A stretch of 37,343 bases of DNA from an uncultured Prevotella sp. (GTDB taxonomy: Bacteria; Bacteroidota; Bacteroidia; Bacteroidales; Bacteroidaceae). The DNA is taken from positions 1 to 37,343 of the forward strand of contig UQHJ01000020.1 of the NCBI GenBank assembly GCA_900540885.1. Reading direction: 5' to 3'. The notes beneath the pieces were generated by a model, which ran no database searches, was not told the DNA's origin, and worked only from the letters and a program-made list of their open reading frames with translations. A program made the position numbers and the translations under genes. How positions within the stretch are numbered: the stretch's first letter is position 1; each line of letters starts with the position of its first letter. Of the stretch, positions 7,660 through 17,000 are shown piece by piece.

Positions 7660-10296
7660 ATGAGTAGTATATTTGCTAAAGTTTGGAGCGCGATTCGCAG
7701 GGTCGGTCGTGCCTTACATAACGGTTGGACATGGTATAAAGGACAGTATAAAGGTCGGCCTTGGTGGTATAAAACGATTACGGCTATATGGTCATTCTTT
7801 GCCTTTATTATAGTCTATTGTTTTGCCGTTTATTTTAATTTGTTTTGGCTTTTCGGTAAGTCACCTTCTATTAGCGACATCTTAAACCCAAAGACAGCGG
7901 CAGCCTCCGAAATATACAGTGCTGACGGTAAGTTATTGGGTAAGTACTTTAATGAGAATCGTTCGCCTGTACCTTACGATTCTATTAGCCCTGCCTTTTT
8001 TGAAGCTTTGATAGCGACAGAAGATGAACGCTTCTATCAACATCATGGCGTAGACTATCGTGGTATGTTTGCTGCGGCTAAAGATGCCGTACATGGTCAT
8101 GCTCGTGGCGCTTCAACCATTACGCAGCAGTTGGTAAAGAATATGTTTCGTGTTCGTACGCAGTATTCTACAGGCTTGTTGGGCAAAATACCTGGTCTGA
8201 GCATTGTTATTATGAAGAGTAAAGAGATTATCATTGCTCAGTTAATCGAACTCTTCAGCGATAAGCAAAACATCTTGGAGAAGTATGCCAATACGGTAGA
8301 CTTTGGCTCTAATGCTTATGGTATTAAGACGGCAGCAAAGACGTATTTTAATAAGACTCCTAATGCGCTCAATCCCGAAGAGGCCGCAGTATTAGTGGGC
8401 CTTTTGAAAGCTACTTCTGCCTATAATCCGCGTATTAATCCCGATCGCTCGCTCAAACGTCGTAACACGGTGCTGAATAATATGTACACCCACCGCGCTA
8501 TGTTAAAGGAACGATTTGGCGAAGTATATGTAGCCGATGCTGAGACTTTGGCTCGTTTGCAAGCAATGCCTATAAAGCTTGACTTCAGTGTAGAAGATGC
8601 TTACGACGGTACGGCACTTTACTTCCGTGATGCATTGAAAGACTACATGGAAAGGCAGTTCCCTGACTTAGACGTGTTCTCTGACGGACTAAAGATTTAT
8701 ACTACGCTCGACTCACGTATGCAAGCTTATGCCGAAAAGGCTGTGCATGACCAAATGAAGACGGTTCAGCGCAACTTCGATGCACACTGGCGCGGCATGG
8801 GCGATCCTTGGCGCGACGCAAAGGGCAATGAAATACCTGGCTTTATTGAAGATAAGGTACGTAAGACTGACGCTTACAAAATGTTGCAGGCGCGTTTCCC
8901 TAATAATCCTGATTCGATAGATTACTATTTGAATAAGCCCCACGAAGTAAAACTCTTTAGCTATGATGGTCCAGTAGTGAAAACGATGTCAACCGTCGAT
9001 TCGCTTAAGTATATGGTCAAGTTTATGCATACTGGCTTCGTGGCTATGGAACCTGAGACAGGCTATGTACGTGCCTATGTGGGCGATATCGATTTTAAAA
9101 CGTGGAAGTACGATAAGGTACGCTCAATGCGTCAACCGGGTTCTACGTTCAAACTCTTTGTTTATGCCACGGCTATGAAGCAAGGCATGACACCGTCTGA
9201 TACACGTAAGGACGAGTACATTCGTATGCGCGTATATGATAAGTTTAAGCATGACAGCGTTTATTGGCAACCGCATAACGCTAACGGACGCTTTTCAAAT
9301 GCAGAAATACCTTTGCGTGCAGCCTTTGCACAGAGTGTCAATACCATTGCCGTTAAGTTAGGTCAGGAAGCAGGCATCTCGAATGTTATACAGACGGCTC
9401 ACGATATGGGTATTCAGTCTCCTCTTGACAATAATCCATCTTTGGCATTAGGCTCGAATGATGTCAATCTATTTGAATTAGTAAATGCCTATAGCACGGT
9501 AGCAGATAATGGCTTGCATGTAGCTCCTGTTATGGTAACGAAAATCATTGATGCTGATGGCAATACTATCTTTGAAGCAAAGACGGATGAGGGCGTGCGC
9601 GCTTTGCCACAGACGACAGCCTTCTATATGCAGAAGTTGCTTGAAGCTGGTGTGCGTGATGCTGGTGGTACATCACAGACTTTAGGTGCGGGTATGTACT
9701 TAGGTCCATTCTCTAATCAATTAGACATGGGTGGCAAGACGGGTACTTCCAACAACCATTCTGATGCATGGTTTGTGGGTGTAACACCGAGCCTTGTAGC
9801 TGGAGCGTGGGTCGGTGGAGAGTATCGAAGCATTCACTTCCGCACAGGAGCTTTAGGACAAGGAAGCCGCACGGCACTTCCTATCGTGGCACAGTTCTTC
9901 CGCAGTGTAATGGACGATGCTTCTTTGCGCACAAAGTACTTGCATAAGTATGGTATGCCTCCTGCCGACATTGATGCTTCTACTTATCAAGCTACTTACA
10001 CAGCGCCAACCGCCAAGCCTGACTCATTGGAGAGTGACTCTCTGTCAGTAGAAGAAGGCGAATATGAAGGTGAAGATTTAATGGGTGGTGAAGGTAGCGT
10101 GTCGCATGAATCGGCTATTGAGGGTAACGAAACGCACAGTGAGTCGTCAACATCTGCACATAAAGAAGCGACAGAACGTACTTCTCACTCGAATGCTACA
10201 AGTAATAGCAACGTTAGTTCTTCTACTAATACAAAGAGCAGTAAGAAGTCAAAGAAGTCATCTACAAGCAGCAATGCCGAGTCGCTGTTTGAATAA
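7660..10296 (+). CDS. Class A penicillin-binding protein (PBP1A type)
   Basis: Bifunctional peptidoglycan glycosyltransferase/transpeptidase, 878 residues from this ATG. One membrane anchor (about 41-66) is followed by the GT51 domain with catalytic EDERFYQHHGVD (Glu121), GASTITQQLVKN and the ILEKYANTVDFG segment. The transpeptidase domain shows all three motifs: STFK with Ser495, SVN, and KTGTS at 693. The last 75 residues or so are a Ser/Lys/Glu-rich low-complexity tail that no enzyme motif explains. The start is set here because upstream codons lie inside the promoter repeats. Single-gene transcript followed by a 15-bp hairpin. Confidence 0.95.
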   Translation: MSSIFAKVWSAIRRVGRALHNGWTWYKGQYKGRPWWYKTITAIWSFFAFIIVYCFAVYFNLFWLFGKSPSISDILNPKTAAASEIYSADGKLLGKYFNENRSPVPYDSISPAFFEALIATEDERFYQHHGVDYRGMFAAAKDAVHGHARGASTITQQLVKNMFRVRTQYSTGLLGKIPGLSIVIMKSKEIIIAQLIELFSDKQNILEKYANTVDFGSNAYGIKTAAKTYFNKTPNALNPEEAAVLVGLLKATSAYNPRINPDRSLKRRNTVLNNMYTHRAMLKERFGEVYVADAETLARLQAMPIKLDFSVEDAYDGTALYFRDALKDYMERQFPDLDVFSDGLKIYTTLDSRMQAYAEKAVHDQMKTVQRNFDAHWRGMGDPWRDAKGNEIPGFIEDKVRKTDAYKMLQARFPNNPDSIDYYLNKPHEVKLFSYDGPVVKTMSTVDSLKYMVKFMHTGFVAMEPETGYVRAYVGDIDFKTWKYDKVRSMRQPGSTFKLFVYATAMKQGMTPSDTRKDEYIRMRVYDKFKHDSVYWQPHNANGRFSNAEIPLRAAFAQSVNTIAVKLGQEAGISNVIQTAHDMGIQSPLDNNPSLALGSNDVNLFELVNAYSTVADNGLHVAPVMVTKIIDADGNTIFEAKTDEGVRALPQTTAFYMQKLLEAGVRDAGGTSQTLGAGMYLGPFSNQLDMGGKTGTSNNHSDAWFVGVTPSLVAGAWVGGEYRSIHFRTGALGQGSRTALPIVAQFFRSVMDDASLRTKYLHKYGMPPADIDASTYQATYTAPTAKPDSLESDSLSVEEGEYEGEDLMGGEGSVSHESAIEGNETHSESSTSAHKEATERTSHSNATSNSNVSSSTNTKSSKKSKKSSTSSNAESLFE

Positions 10297-10323
10297 TGCA
10301 TGTCTTAGTTTAAGGTAAAGTTT

Positions 10324-10368
10324 ACGCCCCAACTAATCATTGTACAAAGTACGGATTAGTTGGGGCGT
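10324..10368. terminator. Hairpin between convergent PBP1A and nth
   Basis: Two perfect 15-base arms (ACGCCCCAACTAATC and its complement) with a 15-base loop, between the ends of two converging genes. There is no long T run on either side, so it may be a two-way terminator or a palindromic spacer. Confidence 0.55.
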
Positions 10369-10420
10369 ATGTCGTAGTGTAGAGAATGTATGAGAACGAT
10401 AGATCGCAGTTTGATGGCCA

Positions 10421-11056
10421 TTATCCCATCGCGCTTTTGCAAACATCGCGTAGCCCACATTTGGCACATTTGGGCGAACGTGCCGTGCAAGTGTAGCGTC
10501 CATGCAACAGTAGCCAATAGTGAGCAGAGGCTACAAGCCGTTCGGGTATGAACTTTTTTAGCTCTACTTCAACGCTATAAGGCGTGGTGCAACGCTGTGG
10601 TACCAATCCTAAGCGATGACTAACGCGAAACACGTGTGTGTCGACCGCTAAAGCTGCCTTGCCAAAGGCTACGGCTTGAATGACATTGGCTGTCTTACGT
10701 CCTACGCCAGGTAGTCTCGTTAGTTCTTCAAGCGTTGAGGGTACTTCTTCATTGAAGTCTTCTACTAACATCTTGGCCAGGCCAACTAAGTGCTTCGCTT
10801 TATTGTTGGGGTAGCTTACTGAACGAATATATTCATATATCACATCGGGCGTTGTGGCTGCCATAGCAGCAGGGGTAGGGAAGTCAGCAAACAAGTGAGG
10901 CGTAACTTGGTTGATGCGCTTGTCGGTACATTGCGCCGAAAGAACCACAGCGACTAATAGCTCAAAAGTATTGCTAAAATGTAACTCCGTTTCGGTGGCA
11001 TCCATTGTTTGCTCAAAATAGTTGAGCACATAGTTAAAGAGTTCTTTCTTACGCAT
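10421..11056 (-). CDS. nth: Endonuclease III
   Basis: DNA glycosylase/AP lyase that removes oxidised pyrimidines, 211 residues, the normal length. It has the helix-hairpin-helix LTRLPGVGRKTANVIQ with catalytic Lys (about residue 119), the catalytic Asp in AVDTHVFRVSHRLGLV (about 137), and the C-terminal iron-sulfur cluster motif with four cysteines in GRYTCTARSPKCAKCGLRDVC. It starts 12 bases after the crcB stop and is the last gene of the lipoprotein-ribE-crcB-nth run. Confidence 0.96.
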   Translation of the reverse strand: MRKKELFNYVLNYFEQTMDATETELHFSNTFELLVAVVLSAQCTDKRINQVTPHLFADFPTPAAMAATTPDVIYEYIRSVSYPNNKAKHLVGLAKMLVEDFNEEVPSTLEELTRLPGVGRKTANVIQAVAFGKAALAVDTHVFRVSHRLGLVPQRCTTPYSVEVELKKFIPERLVASAHYWLLLHGRYTCTARSPKCAKCGLRDVCKSAMG

Positions 11057-11068
11057 AACCCTTAAATT

Positions 11069-11452
11069 TTATAACCTTGCAAAAGAAATCGTTTTGACTG
11101 CGTATAATCCCGCTCCAACAGCAGAAAGCCCGATTAATAGCGACAATGCCATATAGCTAAAAGCTATTGTGTAAAATCCTTGTCGCATCAGTTGAATGCT
11201 TTCGTTTGAAAATGTGGAAAAGGTCGTAAATCCACCACAAAAGCCAGTGACCAAAAGCATGTAAAGCCAATTGGTGTGAGCACGTTCAAAGTAGCCTATT
11301 AGTATGCCAATCAACAAGCAGCCTAAGGCGTTGGCGGCAAAGGTGGCCCATGGTATACGACCCTGTGAGGATTGAATAAGATAAGCCCCCACAGAATAAC
11401 GGCAAATGCTTCCTAATCCACCTCCAATGAATATGCACAATAGTTTGAGCAT
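11069..11452 (-). CDS. crcB: Fluoride exporter CrcB/Fluc
   Basis: Small fluoride channel, 127 residues with four hydrophobic helices, acting as an antiparallel dimer in the inner membrane (family knowledge). GGGLGSICRYSVGAYL at the start, the Asn in AANALGCLLIG and GFCGGFTTFSTFSNE are the signature segments. There is only one copy here, so it is a homodimer type. It starts three bases after the ribE stop. No fluoride riboswitch could be recognised upstream, and the gene is embedded in an operon. Confidence 0.95.
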   Translation of the reverse strand: MLKLLCIFIGGGLGSICRYSVGAYLIQSSQGRIPWATFAANALGCLLIGILIGYFERAHTNWLYMLLVTGFCGGFTTFSTFSNESIQLMRQGFYTIAFSYMALSLLIGLSAVGAGLYAVKTISFARL

Positions 11453-11455
11453 ATT

Positions 11456-12061
11456 CTACTTTGTTAGTTCGTTCATTCGGCTGATGTACTTACCTAAAAT
11501 GTCAAATTCCAGGTTTACTTTGCTGCCCACCTTGATGTTGTGAAAGTTGGTGTGTTCGAAAGTGTAAGGGATAATGCACACCTTAAAGCTATCTCGTGTG
11601 GGGTTGCACACGGTAAGGCTTACCCCATTTACCGTAACCGAACCTTTGTCAACCGTAAAGTAGCCACGTTTAATAAGTTCATTGTTCGTTTCGTAGGTAA
11701 AGGTAAACTCATAGCTGCCGTCAGCGTCCTTTATGTCGGTGCAAGTGGCGGTAGTGTCAACGTGTCCTTGTACGATGTGTCCGTCCAGACGACCATTCAT
11801 CTGCATAGATCGTTCAACGTTCACCTCATCTCCAGGTTGGAGTAGGCCTAAGTTAGAACGCTTCAGCGTTTCGTCCATAGCAGTGACTACGTATTCATTG
11901 CCTTCAATCTTTACGACGGTTAAGCAAACGCCATTGTGTGCCACACTTTGGTCAATCTTAAGTTCGTCAGTAAAGGGGCATGAAAGCGTGAAGTGCTTAT
12001 TCTCTCTGTCCTTTTCAACAGCCACTACGCGAGCTATTGACTCTACAATTCCTGAAAACAT
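11456..12061 (-). CDS. ribE: Riboflavin synthase
   Basis: Makes riboflavin from two 6,7-dimethyl-8-ribityllumazine molecules. 201 residues from the ATG giving MFSGIVES, the standard N-terminus of this enzyme; an upstream in-frame ATG at 12109 overlaps the previous gene and adds residues unlike the family. Two lumazine-binding repeats are visible, the first with SVAHNGVCLTVV and the second with KGSVTVNGVSLTV, plus GHIVQGHVD between them. It starts 13 bases after the lipoprotein stop. Confidence 0.95.
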   Translation of the reverse strand: MFSGIVESIARVVAVEKDRENKHFTLSCPFTDELKIDQSVAHNGVCLTVVKIEGNEYVVTAMDETLKRSNLGLLQPGDEVNVERSMQMNGRLDGHIVQGHVDTTATCTDIKDADGSYEFTFTYETNNELIKRGYFTVDKGSVTVNGVSLTVCNPTRDSFKVCIIPYTFEHTNFHNIKVGSKVNLEFDILGKYISRMNELTK

Positions 12062-12074
12062 ATTGCGTCTTTGA

Positions 12075-12515
12075 TTATTTAAAATACTTATCAAGCGCCA
12101 CGGTGTCACCTTTTACTATTAGTTTGCCGTTGACGATTTCGTAATTTTTAAGTTTCTTATCTAATTCTGTAAGGTTGATGAGCACTCCCAGTGATTCGCC
12201 ATTATCGCGTGTAGTCATGGCATAGCGGTCGCCATATTCAATGCTTCCATAGATGTTAGCGTCCGTTCCGTCGTTAGCTGTGCGACATACTTGCAGTGTG
12301 TCTCCCTTGTCGGTGATGAGACAGAACGTGCTCATACCAAAGTCCTCGCCAGAGGTGCCATAAATGGTCGAGTCTGCTACTTGTTCAGCAGCTATTGTAT
12401 CTGCTGTAGCTTCGTTAGTAGTGTTAGGGATATTGCTTTCTCCCTTCTTGCTATTGCAGGCTGTGAGTAGTGTGAGCAGGACAATAGCTCCAGCTAAAAG
12501 TCTGTTTTGTAGCAT
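12075..12515 (-). CDS. Putative lipoprotein, unknown function
   Basis: 146 residues. The N-terminus is a lipoprotein signal: hydrophobic stretch, then LLTAC with the lipidated Cys at about residue 20, followed by a Ser/Lys/Glu-rich linker. The rest, containing GTSGEDFGMSTFCLITDKGDTLQVCR and GDRYAMTTRDNGE, looks like a compact beta-rich domain that I cannot assign. It ends in KLIVKGDTVALDKYFK. First gene of the run leading into ribE; the link to riboflavin or fluoride genes is probably only positional. Confidence 0.75.
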   Translation of the reverse strand: MLQNRLLAGAIVLLTLLTACNSKKGESNIPNTTNEATADTIAAEQVADSTIYGTSGEDFGMSTFCLITDKGDTLQVCRTANDGTDANIYGSIEYGDRYAMTTRDNGESLGVLINLTELDKKLKNYEIVNGKLIVKGDTVALDKYFK

Positions 12516-12807
12516 ATCAGTAAAAAGTAAGTGTATTAAGTAGTTGCGAAGTTACGAAACTTTGTTTGCTTACCATATTTGATTATGAAAAATTTTATTA
12601 AACTGCAATTTGCCGAAGCGTATTTGTTCATCTCTTTATATAACTACAAACATCACCTAATAGCCAGGAATACTTGAAGCGTATCCCTTGTTAGGTGATG
12701 TATGTTGGCTATGAATAGTGTAATATAGCTAAGAATTTATGACAAAGTAAAGTGGTGATTCTATAAAAAATAGCACCACGTTTAAGCATAAGAATGTTTT
12801 TTGGGCG
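12516..12807. other. Noncoding stretch with a small inverted repeat
   Basis: AT-rich with no gene. It contains TAAACTGCAATTT at 12599-12611, a motif that recurs at repeat edges elsewhere in the window, and the arms ACATCACCTAA (12650-12660) and TTAGGTGATGT (12691-12701) around a 30-base loop. Confidence 0.5.
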
Positions 12808-12868
12808 TATAGGTCAAATTGCAGGATTTTTGAAACCTACTTTTTCTCTATAGGTCAAATTGCAGGAT
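12808..12868. repeat. 20-bp repeat, two direct copies (left edge of island)
   Basis: TATAGGTCAAATTGCAGGAT occurs at 12808-12827 and 12849-12868. Its exact reverse complement is at 13747-13766. The inner copy provides the stop codon of the tail-protein fragment. Confidence 0.85.
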
Positions 12869-13082
12869 GAAAATCTGCCTCTCCTATGTTGTTGAATACG
12901 CCTGTGAGTTTTTGGATGCCGCTTGATGCCAAATCGAACTTTGCGAAACTTCCTGCGAGTTTGTCAATAACACCAAGTGACCCGCTCACCTGAGCGGTAA
13001 AGTCGCCCGTTGCGCGTGACATATTGTTAATGGCAGAGGAATAGTTGCCGTTTACGTTAAAATTGTACTCAAAGTTTTGCAT
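12855..13082 (-). pseudogene. Fragment of a phage-tail-like (tape-measure-type) gene
   Basis: 75 residues from ATG to a TGA that lies within the 20-bp repeat. The start MQNFEYNFNVNGNYSSAI, followed by MSRATGDFTAQVSGSLGVIDKL, resembles the N-termini of long tail tape-measure-type proteins of Bacteroidales phages (recalled from family knowledge, not searched). Such proteins are many hundreds of residues long, so this is probably a 5' fragment cut off where the repeat begins. It could instead be a short functional protein. A second, even shorter copy of the same start is at 13292-13441. Confidence 0.45.
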
Positions 13083-13129
13083 AATTCAATTTACTACACT
13101 ACATTTGCCGCAGTGTTAAACATTACAAT

Positions 13130-13300
13130 ATGATAGAGGCTATATTTTTATTTTTCGTCAAGGTGCTGGTGGTGCTATTTTGCATCGTCGTAACACTTGC
13201 GCCCATAGTTGTGGCCTTTATGTTCTGCTATGGTCTTTACAAAGACCTTTTTTGCTCACCGAACAAAGCTAAGAGCACGCGCGATAAAATCTCAGCGTGA
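13130..13300 (+). CDS. Small membrane protein, copy 1 of a tandem pair
   Basis: 56 residues: MIEAIFLFFVKV start, one long or two short hydrophobic helices (about 4-34), then a basic tail ending PNKAKSTRDKISA. Copy 2 at 13489-13656 keeps the start and the last 12 residues, while the helix differs in sequence but stays hydrophobic, as expected for a real coding gene. Its start faces the tail-like gene start across 47 bases, an arrangement repeated in copy 2. Function unknown; the phage-like neighbour suggests a phage or defective-prophage origin (inference). Confidence 0.6.
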   Translation: MIEAIFLFFVKVLVVLFCIVVTLAPIVVAFMFCYGLYKDLFCSPNKAKSTRDKISA

Positions 13301-13441
13301 TTTTTCATCCTCATTTCTTCCAGCCACAAAGCCTCTGCGTACCACCCCACGAATTCGTTGCCGCTCCGTTGCGCGTGACATATTGTCAATGGCAGAGGAA
13401 TAGTTGCCGTTTACGTTAAAATTGTACTCAAAGTTTTGCAT
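13292..13441 (-). pseudogene. Truncated second copy of the tail-like gene start
   Basis: The first 25 residues repeat those of the fragment at 12855-13082 with one change (Asn to Asp at 19). Homology then stops at about base 13366, and the frame continues through unrelated Arg-rich sequence to a stop at 13292. It is therefore a remnant left by the duplication that produced the second small membrane protein gene. Confidence 0.6.
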
Positions 13442-13488
13442 AATTCAATATACTACACTACAATTCCCGCAGTGTTAAACATTACAAT

Positions 13489-13656
13489 ATGGTAGAAGCA
13501 ATTTTTTTATTTTTGGCAAAGGTGGTAACAGTGATTATTTGCGCTGGTTTCCTTGTTTTGCCGTTATATCTCATTGCCACTTTGTTTTACGCAATTTACA
13601 AGGACTGTCGTTGCCCGAATAAAGCCAAAAGCACGCGCGATAAAATCTCAGCGTGA
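13489..13656 (+). CDS. Small membrane protein, copy 2 of a tandem pair
   Basis: 55 residues: MVEAIFLFLAKV, a hydrophobic region to about residue 35, then CPNKAKSTRDKISA at the end. The duplicated DNA block covers about 13007-13310 and 13366-13666; identity is high at the two ends of the gene and low in the membrane part, yet both copies remain open with no frameshift. The 11 to 13 nt before each ATG (GTTAAACATTACAAT) are identical, so the same translation start is likely used. Confidence 0.6.
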   Translation: MVEAIFLFLAKVVTVIICAGFLVLPLYLIATLFYAIYKDCRCPNKAKSTRDKISA

Positions 13657-13746
13657 TTTTTCATCCACTTTTGTGCATTTGAATGATTTCTTATTATTTT
13701 CAAATGCTTGTAAATGTAGTGTATATAAGGCTTCGCGCTATATGCT

Positions 13747-13766
13747 ATCCTGCAATTTGACCTATA
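13747..13766. repeat. Inverted copy of the 20-bp repeat (right edge of island)
   Basis: Exact reverse complement of 12849-12868. Together they bracket 918 bp that contain the two tandem tail-fragment/membrane-protein blocks. Confidence 0.85.
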
Positions 13767-13802
13767 GGTCTTTTTTTTACGTTCTCGATGAAAAATTAAA
13801 AA

Positions 13803-13838
13803 GCTCTCGAGGAAGCGTTTTAATTTTTCCTTGAGAGC
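13803..13838. repeat. Small inverted repeat
   Basis: GCTCTCGAGGA pairs with TCCTTGAGAGC with one mismatch; GCGTTTTAATTTT occurs both in its loop and just after it. Possibly a terminator for the plus-strand small membrane genes, but it is more than 140 bases away from them. Bases 13839-14029 show nothing further. Confidence 0.4.
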
Positions 13839-14029
13839 GTTTTAATTTTGTGCTATTATTAAAGTGATTTTAGCGTTATTGTGGCGCTTTTTGGCATGTT
13901 TTGAACGATTATCCGTAGAATAAAAACAAATTTCTTCTATTTGAATAATTGAGAGTGTAATGTGTTGATATTCAATGAGCTTTTTGCCTTTTGGACTAAA
14001 GTACTCATGATTGGACTAAATGCGGAATT

Positions 14030-17000
14030 TTATTTTACAACAATTTTTGTGAAATTCTTGGCCGTTCGTATCAGGTAGACACCAGCGTTAAGTTGGCGTC
14101 CGATGGGTAGTGCTTGGCCGTCGATAGCGTAAAGGCGGTAAGGTAGACTGCAAACGATTCGTCTATTTACGACCCTTACCTCTTGCTGAAGTTGGTGGCT
14201 GCTATTGATAGCCGTTGATACGCTTTCCGTATCGGTCAGAATGAATGAGAATTGGCAACCTGTGTCGTCAAGGCGATATTCGCCTGCCACCTTTGAGCCA
14301 TATCCCCAATTATAGAGCTGAAATCCTTCCTTCTCTTTCGTTTGGTTGATTTCTGTATGATTGCCGTCGCTGACCAATAGGTAATAATTGTCGATACCAC
14401 ACTCCATAAACTTCCACCCATCAGTAGGTTGGGTGGCTGTGGTTGAAAGTGGCTTATTGTTATCTGCTATGGGTGAAAGGTAAAGTCCGTCGGCACGATT
14501 GACAATGTTGAAGGTACCATCACCGCGGTCAACAAATTTCCATTCAGACTTGTTGGTATTTGCGTTAGATTCGCTTACTACAGCTTGTCCTTCACCATAA
14601 GAGGTCGGAAATCGGGTGGAGTAGCGTGACGAGCTAAACTTATACCAATAAAAGGTTTGTTCGTTGCTCAACTTAGGTGTTTTGACTTCTGGTTTAGGCG
14701 TTGGATCAGAAGATTCAATCTCTACCATATTGAACACGTAAAGGCAACCAGCGTCAGTGTTGTTAAACGCATTGGTAAAGCCTGTTGTATTGTAGCCCCA
14801 GTTGTACACCTTATATCCCAACCCCACTTGCGTTTGATTGAACTCCGTAGTGCCACTTGTAATGATGAAGTAACCTTCGCTTGGTGTTGATGTAATGTTC
14901 CAACCTGTTGAGGGTTGCTCGACAACAGTCTTCAGTGCGCTATTGTTGGCCGATGTGGGTGAAATGTAGGTGCCGTCAGCACGATTGATAATGTCGAACG
15001 AACCGTCGGTGCGGCTTACGAACTTCCATTGTGAGGCTTCCGTAGCTGAAGCATCGCCTATGATTTCTTTTTCAGCACCATAGGAGGTCGTATAACGTGT
15101 GCCACGTTTGGGAGTGCTAAGTGTATACCAATATGTGTATTGATCGTTGCTTGCCAAGGGGCGACCTTTCTCTTTTTCGTTAGGAATCTCGTCTGTTAGG
15201 CTCTTATCGGGCGAATAGATCAGTCCGTCAACAGCATTGCGCCCCTCTGTGTCGGTAATGACAAAAGTGAATTGCCACTTATCGCGACTCGTACCGCCTT
15301 TGTTGGCGTGGGGTAATTTTAGAAAGACCTTATTCCAACCCTGCTTTAAAGTGAGCGAAACGGGTTCGCGCGCAGTAAAGTTCTCGTTCGTTAATCCTTG
15401 TGTAGCATGGTCTTGTGTAATGGTTACGTCCGTCTGTTCCCATTGTGGAGCAGGGATTTCGTTGCCGTTCAGCCATATTTTAGAGCCACGTCTGTCCCAT
15501 TGTCCTGCTTTAGGGGCCGTATCGCTGCCTGAACGACTATAAGTGTAGAACTCGATTTGTGCCCCAACTTGTTGTTCTTTGGGCGAGTATACATACGTCC
15601 AAGCGTAGGCCGTTTGGTTGTCGGCAGGAGCGCTGAAGAAAGAGGGCACTATCGAGTGCCAAATGTGGCGCAAGTAGATGCCAGCACCTGTAGCAAACGA
15701 TGTGTTATAAAGTTTCTTGTCGTAAATGAAACTTGTGGGCAATACGTCGTCCGTGTTCTGTTCGGGTGGAAATACCTTGGTAGCATCTCCTCCGTTGGGG
15801 AATGGGTCGGTTATGCGCCAATGAACGTTGGTCTGCTTAACGTAGGGAATAGGTTCATTCTTCAGAGAGTGCGCTTTATGGAAAAGAAAACGACGCTCGA
15901 AGTCGGCAAATTCTTCAAACTCTTCCCCCTTATTGGGCAACTTCGTGCCGCCTACTTCAATGTATTGTTTTCCACCACCTATCCAAGCGCGTTCAGCCGA
16001 AGCCAAGATGTTAGCGTATTGGTTGTTTTGCTTGATAATGTCGGTTTCAGTTTTGACCTTAGTATCGTTCCATGCTGCAGAAATGGTACCTGCCACTTCA
16101 GCATCGCCCTTTTGTTGGTAGTAGATGTTGCTTTTATAAATGCCAACGAGATCAGCATATACGTCAAAGTGGTTTGTGTAATTGTAACGACAGTCAATGT
16201 TAGGCATGCCTGCTATCTTTTTACCACTTGACGACCACATCTGTGTCATATCGGCCTTGTCACTGGCTACGGCTTTGTTCTTCAACGGATTCCAAGTAAT
16301 AACTTTTCGTCCTAAGTTTTCACGCACGTATTGTGTCATTCCCTCTAAGAATCCGTCGTTCAGTGTAACCTCATCGCCACCAATGTGAATGTAAGGGGCG
16401 AGTGGAAAGGCTTTAGCTACTTCGTCTAAGATATTTTTGAGGGCGGCAATGCCTTGAGTCGTTTGCATGCCAAACCCCATGGCTTTCGTAAACACGTCGC
16501 TATGGCCAGGCATATCAATTTCAGGAATGACCGTTACACCGCGTTCTGCCGCATAGGCTTCCAACTCCTTGCATTGTTCCTGTGTGTAGTATTGTCCTGG
16601 GTAGCGTGTCATGTTGGCGTTAGCGGTGAGTTGTGGGTATTGCTTTACCTCAAAACGCCATGCTAACTTTTCTGTTAGATGCCAATGAAAAACGTTTACT
16701 TTAAATCGTGAAAGTAGGTCAACTTCTTTCTTCAACTCATCAAATGACAAGAAAGAGCGTCCCACATCTTGCATCCACCCACGTAGTTTGAAAGCTGGCC
16801 AATCGGTCATGGTGAGTGCTTCAAGTGCAGGCGCTTCGCCTTCGTCATATCCTTCGGCCAATTGGGTCAACGTTTGAACTGCACGTGTTACACCTGTTGG
16901 GGTGATTGCTTTAATGTGCACTTCGTTGGGGGTAATCACTAAGTTGTAGGCTTCGTTTTCAAAGCCATAAAGTGTGTAGTCGTAAGAGCTAGGGATAGAA

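Noticed and set aside
11069..11500. Fluoride riboswitch for crcB
   Set aside because: crcB starts three bases after ribE inside an operon, leaving no leader for a riboswitch.
12062..12109. Earlier start for riboflavin synthase
   Set aside because: It overlaps the preceding gene and adds residues unlike the family; MFSGIVES is the normal start.
13553..13834. 93-codon plus-strand frame over the second small membrane gene
   Set aside because: It is in another frame, runs through the 20-bp repeat, and has no counterpart in copy 1; the 55-residue frame is conserved between the copies.
15557..16231. 224-codon open frame on the plus strand within GH20
   Set aside because: It is the complement of a gene with complete GH20 motifs and shows no family features.
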